Origin: Stomorhina lunata
Lineage: Eukaryota > Arthropoda > Insecta > Diptera > Rhiniidae
Assembly (NCBI GenBank): GCA_933228675.1
Contig: OW121742.1
Span: 112,820,739 to 112,884,738 of the forward strand
DNA length: 64,000 bases
Direction: 5' to 3'
Both the position numbers and the translations under genes were made by a program. Below, in pieces: positions 41,101-53,100 of the stretch (positions within the stretch are counted from its first letter, which is position 1; each line of letters opens with the position of its first letter). The notes under the pieces were generated by a model. That model did no database searches, was not told the origin of the DNA, and saw nothing but the letters and a program-made list of their open reading frames with translations.

Positions 41101-44100
41101 TTGGAAATTTTTGAAAAATTTTCTAAAAAAATAGGAAATTTTTGAAAAATTTCCTATAAAAATTGGAAATTTTTGAAAAATTTCCTATAAAAATAAGAAA
41201 ATTTTTGAAAAATTTCCTATAAAAATAAGAAAATTTTTGAAAAATTTCCTATAAAAATAGGAAATTTTCAAAAAAATTTCCTATAAAAATAGGAATTTTT
41301 TTGAAAAATTTCCTATAAAAATAGGAAATTTTTGAAAATATGTTTTTTTTTTTTGAAAATTAAAACCCTCTTTGATTCGAGTCTTACTATTTTCCCCATA
41401 TTTGTTTCATTTGGTTACTGCAACACATAAAAAATCTTTATAAACATGTAGGATATGTTATTTTTTTTATAAATTTTTTATTTCAATTCTTTTACAACTT
41501 TTGCCTGCATTTTTACATAAAACGATTGTTGCACCAGAAAAATTTAAAAAAAATACTAGAGTGAAAAACAAACTATAGTTTAACCAAAACTCATATATCA
41601 ATTTTAAGGATTTTTATTTTACCTAAGCTTTTATACAGATACAAGTATAGGATTACATACACAGATCTAGATTACATGCATACTCGTACATATGTATAGT
41701 TAACATACATATATGAGTAGAGTAAAATTGTACATGTATAAGTTTGTTTAAAAGTTTAGAAAAAAATTTCAATTTGTATTTACGTATGACTGATTATTTG
41801 GATCAACTATTTCAGAGGGGAATTGGGAATTCGAAACACGTTTTATTTTACTTTTAACTTTTTTTTGGATAGGCAGCCAAAATGTAATTTGTAATAAACT
41901 AAAGTAATAATACGATGAGTTACATTCTATAAGTTAGAGTTGAAATTCCAAAAGTAATTTTAATTAGAGCAGCAGAAAATTGTAAAACTTCTAAGAAAAC
42001 AAAAGGTTTTAGCACAGGATTGTCAAGTCATGTTAAATTAAAAATGTACTTTCTTTTCTTATGGTCTCCTATAGACATTTATAGCATTTCAATCCCTTTT
42101 AGTACTTTCTGAATACGTCCGGACACAGCCTTAATTTGGCAAAAAAAAAAAATGTCGTTTCATTTATTTCTTATAAATAAAAGATTATATTTGCATGGAC
42201 ATGCCCAATTGATTTCAGGATCTTTTTATGGCCACACCAGACATAAAGTAAAAAGTATAAAATTAAATAAAATTACCAAAGTTAACGTATAAAAGACTAT
42301 TAAAAATGTATATGGACAAAATGTAAACATTTACAGAAAACACACATACACTCACACACAACAAGTTAACAATTCGAAGTCAAACACTTACATAAAAATG
42401 CAGATAACCAAAGTCCAAGACTATAAGAAGTTAAAAATTTCATATTTTTATAGGAAATTTTTCAAAAATTTCACATTTTTATAGGAAGTTTTTCAAAAAT
42501 TAATATTTTTATAGGAAATTTTTCAAATATTTCCTAATTTTATAGGAAATTTCTAAAAAATTTTCTATTTTTTAAGAAATTTTTCAAAAATTTTCTATTT
42601 TTATAGGAAATTTTTCAAAAATTTCCTATTTTTATAGGAAACTTTTCAAAAATTTTATTTTTTATAGGAAATTTTTCAAAAATTTCCTATTTTATAGGAA
42701 ATTTTTTTAAAATTTCCCAACTTTTACTGGAAATTTATCAAAAATTTCTTAATTTTTATAGGAAATTCATCAAAAATTTCCTATTTTTATAGGAAATTTT
42801 TCAAAAATTTCCTAATTTTATCGGAAATTTTTCAAAAATTTCCTATTTTTAAAGGAAATTTTTCAAAAATTTCCTATTTTTATAAGAAATTTTTAAAAAT
42901 TTCCTATTTTTATAGGAAATTTTTCAAAAATTTTCATTTTTTATATTTTTTATATTTTTATCGGAAATTTTTTAAAAATTTCCTATTTTTAAAGGAAATT
43001 TTTCAAAAATTTTCTATTTTTATAGGAAACTTTTCAAAAGTTTCCTATTTTTATAGGAAATTTTTCAAAAATTTCCTATTTTTATAGGAAATTTTTCAAA
43101 AATTTCCTATTTTTATAGGAAATTTTTCAAAAATTTCCTATTTTTATAGGAAATTTTTCAAAAATTTCCTATTTTTATAGGAAATTTTTCAAAAATTTCC
43201 TATTTTTATAGGAAAATTTTCAATAATTTCCTATTTTTATAGGAAATTCTTCAAAAATTTCTTATTTTTATAGGAAATTTTTCAAAAATTTCCTATTTTT
43301 ATAAGAAATTTTTAAAAACTTCCTATTTTTATAGGAAATTTTTCAAAAATTTCCTACTTTTATAGGAAATTTTTCAAAAATTTCCTATTTTTATAGGAAA
43401 TTTTTCAAAAATTTCCTATTTTTTAATGAAAATTATTCAAAAATTTCCTATTTTTATAGGAAATTTGTCAAAAATTTCCTATTTTTATAGGAAATTTTTC
43501 AAAAATTTCCTATTTTTATATTAAATTTTTCAAAAATTTCCTATTTTTATAGGAAATTTTTCAAAAATTTTCTATTTTTATAGGAAAATTTTCAATAATT
43601 TCCTATTTTTATAGGAAATTCTTCAAAAATTTCTTATTTTTATAGGAAATTTTTCAAAAATTTCCTATTTTTATAAGAAATTTTTAAAAACTTCCTATTT
43701 TTATAGGAAATTTTTCAAAAATTTCCTACTTTTATAGGAAATTTTTCAAAAATTTCCTATTTTTATAGGAAATTTTTCAAAAATTTCCTATTTTTTAAAG
43801 AAAATTATTCAAAAATTTCTTAATTTTTATAGGAAATTCATCAAAAATTTCCTATTTTTTATAGGAAATTTTTCAAAAATTTCCTATTTTTATAGGAAAT
43901 TTTTCAAAAATTTCCTATTTTTATAGGAAATTTTTCAAAAATTTCCTATTTTTATAGGAAATTTTTCAAAAATTTCCTATTTTTATAGGAAATTTTTCAA
44001 AAATTTTCTATTTTTATAGGAAATTTTTCAAAAATTTTCTATTTTTATAGGAAATTTTTCAAAAATTTCCTATTTTTATAGGAAATTTTTCAAAAATTTC

Positions 44101-47100
44101 CTATTTTTATAGGAAATTTTTCAAAAATTTCCTATTTTTATAGGAAATTTTTCAAAAATTTCCTATTTTTATAGGAAATTTTTCAAAAATTTCCTATTTT
44201 TATAGGAAATTTGTCAAAAATTTCCTATTTTTATAGGAAATTTTTCAAAAATTTCCTATTTTTATAGGAAGTTTTTCAAAAATTTCCTATTTTTATAGGA
44301 AATTTTTCAAAAATGTCCTATTTTTATAGGAAATTTTTCAAAAATGTCCTATTTTTATAGGAAATTTTTCAAAAATTTCCCATTTTTATAGGAAATTTTT
44401 CAAAAATTTCCTATTTTTATAGGAAATTTTTCAAAAATTTCCTATTTTTATAGGAAGTTTTTCAAAAATTTCCTATTTTTATAGGAAATTTTTCAAAAAT
44501 GTCCTATTTTTATAGAAAATTTTTCAAAAATTTCCTATTTTTATAGGAAATTTTTCAAAAATTTCCTATTTTTATAGGAAATTTTTCAAAAATTTCCTAT
44601 TTTTATAGGAAATTTTTCAAAAATTTCCTATTTTTATAGGAAATTTTTCAAAAATTTCCTATTTTTATAGGAAATTTTTCAAAAATTTCCTATTTTTATA
44701 GGAAATTTTTCAAAAATTTCCTATTTTTATAGGAAATTTTTCAAAAATTTCCTATTTTTATAGGAAGTTTTTCAAAAATTTCCTATTTTTATAGGAAATT
44801 TTTCAAAAATGTCCTATTTTTATAGGAAATTTTTCAAAAATGTCCTATTTTTATAGGAAATTTTTCAAAAATTTCCCATTTTTATAGGAAATTTTTCAAA
44901 AATTTCCTATTTTTCTACAAAATTTTTCAAAAATTTCCTATTTTTATAGAAAATTTTTCAAAAATTTTCTATTTTATAGAAAATTTTTCAAAAATTTTCT
45001 ATTTTATAGGAAATTTTTCAAAAATTTCCTATTTTTATAGGAAATTTTTCAATAATTTTCGATTTTATAGGAAATTTTTCAAAAATTTCCTATTTTTATA
45101 GGAAATTTTTCAAAAATTTCCTATTTTTATAAGAAATTTTTCAAAAATTTCCTATTTTTCTACGAAATTTTTCAAAAATTTCCTATTTTTATAGGAAATT
45201 TTTCAAAAATTTTCTATTTTATAGGAAATTTTTCAAAAATTTCCTATTTTTATAGGAAATTTTTCAAAAATTTCCGATTTTTATAGGAAAATTTTCTAAA
45301 ATTTCCTATTTTTATAGGAAATTTTTCAAAAATTTCCTATTTTCATAGGAAATTTTTCAAAAATTTCCTATTTTTATAGGAAATTTTTCAAAAATTTCCT
45401 ATTTTTATAGGAAGTTTTTCAAATATTTCCTATTTTTATAGGAAATTTTTCAAAAATTTCCTATTTTTATAGGAAATTTTTGAAAAATTTCCTATTTTTA
45501 TAGGAAATTTTTCAAAAATTTCTTAGTTTTATAGGAAATTTTTCAAAAATTTCCTATTTTTATAGGAAGTTTTTCAAATATTTCCTATTTTTATAGGAAA
45601 TTTTTCAAAAATTCTTAATTTAAAAATTTCTTATTTTTGTGGAAATTATTTTTAAAATTTCTTATTTTCGTAAGAAATTTTTCAAAAATTTCTTACTATT
45701 TTAGGAATTTTAACAAAAATTTCTTATTTTTATAGGAAATTTTTAAAAGAATTTCATACTAAGACATGTTCTATAGCGTAGACAAAGACATAAACTAAGC
45801 CAAACTCATGGACATAAACTGAGTCATCAATTCTTCCCATTTCTTTGCCCTTAAACTTATATTTTCTTAGAAATTCCTTTCATTTCTTTTCCTTTTATTT
45901 ACCATTTCCAATCAATTGACATAACTTTTATATGATTATCTGAATTATATCTTTTGTAATATTATTGTCCATTTAATGCTAAATTAAATTGAATTTTATA
46001 TGACTTCTTTTCATTTTTTATTTTCTGTACTTTACATTAAACTTTAACTACGTACTAACATATTCGATGGCTGTTTTTATTTACAGGCCGATTTTTCATG
46101 GTCAATTAAGGGCGAAAACGAAACTGTCGAATGGCTGGGCACTGGTGACCATAAAGCATTTAAGGATAAAAGCTATTATGAACTGAAAGAAGATTATGCA
46201 ATCGCACGTACCTATCGCTGTGTGGCTAATAATACAGCGGGTGCTGGAACATTCTGTCAAATAGAAGTTGCCGGTAAGTACAAATATTGTATGTTATGAG
46301 ATGGTAATATGTCGATAGTAGTAGTTTGTAGTAGTAAAAGTATAACTACGATTATGTACACGTAAGTTAACGTACCAGTATATTTGCTCTTAAACACTAA
46401 AAAGATAATGGTGGTGGTGGTAGCTGTAGATTTTAACTGCAATGAAGGCAGTTGACAGTAAATAGAAGTTGAATTTACTCTAAAAATAGTTGATAACTAA
46501 GAAAAAAAAAGAAAGAAAAAATTCTGTATTGATTACCTTTTTTAAAAGGGGAAAAGGTGTAAATCTAAGTGTGAGTGTATTTACTTATGTATTGAGAATT
46601 TTAATGTACCCAAAGCTTTCAAAGACTTAAACCGTTTCCTCACCATCATTTAAGATTTTCCATTGTATGAGTGTGTAAGTCTTTTTGTATGTATTTTCTA
46701 CAATTCCAGTTTTTATGTGTATTTTTCTAAAATTGCTTTAAGAGTGTCTAAGCGAAAAGAAGACAACAATTCAAATTGAAATTAAGTGATGAATGGTCTT
46801 TTAAGTGATGAAGATAAACGTAAACAATACGAAAGGAAATAAAAAGGGACTTAAATCACTTTAGATGTTTTAGCTCTATTTCCTAGTTGACAAGACAAAA
46901 GGCAATTTTGCGTTTAAATTTAAGAAATGAAAAAATGATTAATATTTAGAAAGAGTTAATTCCGAAGGAAAAATAAAAAGACATACAAAAAGGGACAAGT
47001 ACAAGACTAAGGAAAAGATAAATATACAGACTAAGGCATATACTAAGATATAGACTGAGATATAGACTAAGACATAGACTAAGACAAAGACTAAGACATA

Positions 47101-50100
47101 GACTAAGACATAGACTAAGACATAGACTAAGACATAGACTAAGACATAGACTAAGACATAGACTAAGACATAGACTAAGACATAGACTAAGACATAGACT
47201 AAGACATAGACTAAGACATAGACTAAGACATAGACTAAGACATAGACTAAGACATAGACTAAGACATAGACTAAGACATAGACTAAGACATAGACTAAGA
47301 CATAGACTAAGACATAGACTAAGACATAGACTAAGACATAGACTAAGACATAGACTAAGACATAGACTAAGACATAGACTAAGACATAGACTAAGACATA
47401 GACTAAGACATAGACTAAGACATAGATTAAGACATAGACTAAGACATAGACTAAGACATAGACTAAGACATAGACTAAGACATCGACTAAGACATAGACT
47501 AAGACATAAACTAAGACATAAACTAAGACATAGACTAAGACATAGACTAAGACATAGACTAAGACATAGACTAAGACATAGACTAAGACATAGATTAAGA
47601 CATAGACTAAGACATAAACTAAGACATAGACTAAGACATAGACTAAGATATAGACTAAGACATAGACTAAGACATAGACTAAGACATAGACTAAGACATA
47701 GACTAAGACATAGACTAAGACATAGACTAAGACATAGACTAAGACATAGACTAAGACATAGACTAAGACATAGACTAAGACATAGACTAAGACATAGACT
47801 AAGACATAGACTAAGACATAGACTAAGACATAGACTAAGACATAGACTAAGACATAGACTAAGACATAGATTAAGACATAGACTAAGACATAAACTAAGA
47901 CATAGACTAAGACATAGACTAAGACATAGACTAAGACATAGACTAAGACATAGACTAAGACATAGACTAAGACATAGACTAAGACATAGACTAAGACATA
48001 GACTAAGACATAGACTAAGACATAGACTAAGACATAGACTAAGACATAGACTAAGTCATAGACTAAGACATAGACTAAGACATAGACTAAGACATAGACT
48101 AAGACATAGACTAAGACATAGACTAAGACATAGACTAAGACATAGACTAAGACATAGACTAAGAAATAGACTAAGACATAGACTTAGATATAGACTAAGA
48201 CATAGACTAAGACATAGACTAAGACATAGACTAAGACATAGACTAAGACATAGACTAAGACATAGACTAAGACATAGACTAAGACATAGACTAAGACATA
48301 GACTAAGACATAGACTAAGACATAGACTAAGACATAGACTAAGACATAGACTAAGACATAGACTAAGACATAGACTAAGACATAGACTAAGACATAGACT
48401 AAGACATAGACTAAAACATAGACTAAGACATAGACTAAGACATAGAGTAAGACATAGACTAAGACATAGACTTGGACATAGACTAAGACAAAGACTAAGA
48501 CATAGACTAAGACATAGACTAAAACATAGACTAAGACATAGACTAAGACTTAGAGTAAGACATAGACTAAGACATAGACTAAGACATAGACTAAGACATA
48601 GACTAAGACATAGACTAAGACATAGACTAAGAAATAGACTAAGACATAGACTAAGACATAGACTAAGACATAGACTAAGACATAGACTTAGACATAGACT
48701 AAGACATAGACTAAGACATAGACTAAGACATAAACTAAGACATAGACTAAGACATAGACTAAGACATAGACTAAGACATAGACTAAGACATAGACTAAGA
48801 CATAGACTAAGACATAGACTAAGACATAGACTAAGACATAGACTAAGACATAGACTAAGACATAGACTAAGACATAGACTAAGACATAGACTAAGACATA
48901 GACTAAGACATAGACTAAGACATAGACTAAAACATAGACTAAGACATAGACTAAGACATAGAGTAAGACATAGACTAAGACATAGACTTGGACATAGACT
49001 AAGACAAAGACTAAGACATAGACTAAGACATAGACTAAAACATAGACTAAGACATAGACTAAGACTTAGAGTAAGACATAGACTAAGACATAGACTAAGA
49101 CATAGACTAAGACATAGACTAAGACATAGACTAAGACATAGACTAAGAAATAGACTAAGACATAGACTAAGACATAGACTAAGACATAGACTAAGACATA
49201 GACTTAGACATAGACTAAGACATAGACTAAGACATAGACTAAGACATAAACTAAGACATAGACTAAGACATATGCTAAGACATAAACTAAGACATAGACT
49301 AAGACATAGACTAAGTCATAGGCTGAAACATTGACTAAGACTTAGATATAAACATAAAAAATCTTCAATAGTAAAAAAATTCAGTTTTTAGAAGTTATTG
49401 CATACTTTCAGGTTAATGAGTATCTCCCAAGAATTTTTGGAAATACTGAGTTATAGACCAAGTTATTAACTAAGACGTTAATTTAAACATAATTGTGGGT
49501 ATAGATTAAGACCTAGGGAAATTAAAATGCAGCTGTTTGATTAGTTATTGCATACTTTAAGGTAGTGAGTATCTCTAAAGCATTTGTGGAATATTGAGAT
49601 ATAGACTAAGTCATAGACTAAGTCATAGGCATTTTCTATTTTCTGATGTGTTGTTGAGGCAGATGCAAAATTTTAGCTGCTAAAAAGTACTTTTTTTAAT
49701 CAAAAGTACTTTGTTCTTAAAGGATTTGCCTTATTTGATTATATTTAAACATTTACTTACAATTTTCTTATTTAATTGTATTGACATAAGTTTCAGCTTT
49801 TGGAGTCATTTATTTTGTATCTTCTTATGTTAAAATATTCATATTAATTTTTCGAAAAGCCATTGATTTGCTGGGCAAGAAAAACAAGAAAACTCTGAAA
49901 TAATCAAAATTTTGGGATAAAAAAAATTCAAGTTAAATATTTTATGTCAGCCATTTAAATTAGCTTAACCTACAACCATTTCTTTTCTTCTCTGTTTTGT
50001 TCAAACAAAACAGCGAAAATAAGCCAAATACCCTTAAAGCTGAAATGAATAAATAGGATTCTATAAATATTGAGGAAAGGACAATATAAAGGGAGTGAGT

Positions 50101-53100
50101 TGGAAAAAAAATCAAGAATAACGAGCAAACTAAATTGTTGAACCAGAAAAAACGCGATGAAACAACAGCCACAATCAAGTTGGAATAGTATTAAAATTTT
50201 TTTTAGAGAAAAAACAATATAGACCAATACTAAAACAAAATTTTAATTCAAACATATACATAGAGATGTCCACACACAGACTAACAAATCCTTGGAAAGA
50301 ATCCTCTATCTGTGATAAAATGAATAAACGGAAGCTGATTACTGTCAATATTTGTTTCGACAGTGTTTTTCAATAAAACATACACACACACATATTTATA
50401 AAGTTATGGTGTAACTCTGTTTTTGGTATATGTCAGTGTAAGTGTGTGTGTGTGTGTTAGTGCTTGCTAGTATTATCATGGCTGTTGTTTCTCTTTGGCC
50501 AGTTTCCTCTGAAACTGTGTTTTCACATCGATTGTTTGATGAGAATGCGAAGGGAGGAGGGAGCATTGAAAAGGCGTTAGAAAAGGAAACAGCTACAAGT
50601 TACAAAACAATATTGTGCATTTGCATTAGTACTGAATAGATGTCGAAATTCATTGTTGTTTTTAAAAACCACCATGACTTTGAATTAACAGAACGTGTTG
50701 TTTGAATTCGTAACCACGAGCTTGCCTTGCCAAAGCCTCTGCCAGCAGCAATACGTTTCCTTGAAAATCATCAGTAGCAGCTTTTGATTAGGATATTGTT
50801 ACCATTTCTCTGAGTTTTACTTCCAAAACAAAGCAGCTGCTTGGTTTTACTAAATTTCCCATAGAAAAAATCTACCAAATTCTATAGATCTTTTTTCATT
50901 ACTTCGAGTTTATTATTTTTTCTTTATACTCAAAATAAATGCCAAAAAAAATGAAACTCTTATAAATAATTTTGTTTTGCCTTGATTTTAAATTTAATGT
51001 ATTTCATTTCATTTTCCTCTTTTTTTTGCTGTTTCGTGGTCGGTCGGTTTGTTGTTATTGGCTGTGATTTTATTTGTATGAGTTTGTCTTAGGAAAAGGA
51101 AATTGATTTCTCTGTGTTGTTACACTTCCTTTTTTTGGTAGCATAAAAGAGTTCTTTTGTATTCTTTTTCGGGGTTTTCTTATTTAGCTTGTGGTTGGCT
51201 AGGGTTTAAACTAAATATTTATATACTAAATGGACAAAATTTTAAGCTTTAGATACTTAGATTGCAAAAGGAAGAACAAACAATTAAGTAGAAAGCTTTT
51301 AAGCTTAAGTCATTTAAAAGAGGTTTAATTGAATTACTAGATAATAACTTAAAGATGCACTATAATCTCTAGAAGAGACCATCTCTAGTAGAGATCTAGT
51401 AAAAATCGTCTATAGTAGAGATCGTCTTTAGTAGAGATCTTCCCTTGTTGCGATCATCTCTAGTAAAGATCAAATCAAGAAGAGATCATTTTTAGTAGAG
51501 ATAATATCTAATATTATCTCTAATAAAGATCATCTATAAAAGAGATTAAGTCTAGTAATGACCATCTTTACCGTCTCTAACTGAGATTAACTCTAATAGA
51601 TATCGTATCTAAACGAGATTATCTTTAGAAGAGATCATCTCTAGTAGAGATCATCTCTAGTAGAGATCATCTCTAATAGAGTTCATCTTTAGTAGAGATC
51701 ATCTCTAATGGAGATCATCTCTAGTAGAGATCATCTCTAGTAGAGATCATCTCTAGTAGAGATCATCTCTAGTAGAGATCATCTTTAGTAGAGATCATCT
51801 CTAGTAGAGATCATCTCTAGTAGAGATCATCTGTAGTCGAGATCGTCTCTAGTAGAGATCATATCTAGTAGAGATCATCTCTAGGGGAGATCATTTCTAG
51901 TAGAGATCATCTCTAGTAGAGATCATCTCTAGTAGAGATCATCCCTAGTAGACATCATCTCTAGTAGAGATCATCTCTAGTGGAGACTACCTCTTGCAGA
52001 AATCATCTTCAATAAAGATCGTTTCTTGTTGAGATTACCTCTAGTAGAGATCATCTATAGTAGTGATCATCTCTAGTAGAGATCATCTCCGGTAGAGATC
52101 ATCATCTCTAGTAGAGATCATCTCTAGTAGAGATTATCTCTAGTAGAGATCATCTCTACTAGAGATCATCTTTAGTAGAGAGAATCTCTAGTAGAGATCA
52201 TATCTAGTAGAGATTATCTCTAAAAGAGATCATCCCTACTGGAAATCATCTCTAATAGAGATCATCTCTAGTAAAGATCGTCTCTTGTGGAGATCATCTT
52301 TAGTAGAGATCATTTACAGTAGACATCATCTTCAAAAGGGGTCATCTCTAGTAGAAACGATCTCTAGTAGAGATTATCTCTAGTAGAGATCATCTCTAGT
52401 AGAGTTCATCTCTAGTAGAGATCATCTCTAGTAGAGATCCTCTCTAGTAGAGATCTTCTCTAGTAGAGATCATCTATATTAGAGATTCTCTCTAGTAGAG
52501 ATCATCTCTAGTACAGATCATCTCTAGAAGAGATCATCTCTAGTAGAGATCATCTCCATTAGGGATCATTTCTACTAGAGATCATCTCTAGTAGATGTAA
52601 TCTCTAGAAGAGATCATCTCTAGTGGAGATGATCCCTTGTTGAGATCATCTCTAGTAGATGTAATCTCTAGAAGAGATCATCTCTAGTGGAGATGATTCC
52701 TTGTTGAGATCAGTTTTTTAATAGAAATCATCTCTAGTAAAGATCATCCTCAGTAGAAACGATCTGTAGTAGATATCATCTCTAGTAGAGATCACCTATA
52801 GTAGAGATTATCTCTAGTAGAGATCATCTCTAGTAGAGATCATCTCTAGTAGAGATCCTCTCTAGTAGAGATCCTCTTTAGTAGAGATCATATCTAGTAG
52901 AGATCATCTCTAGTATATATCGTCTCTAGTAAAGATCATCTCTAGAAGAGATCATCTCTAATAGAGATAATCATTTGTGGAGATCATACCTAGTAGAGAT
53001 TATCTCTAGTAAAGATCATCTCTAGCAGAGATCATCTCTAGTAGAGATCATCTCTAGTAAAGTTGATCTCTAGTAGAGATCAACTCTAGTATAGATCATC

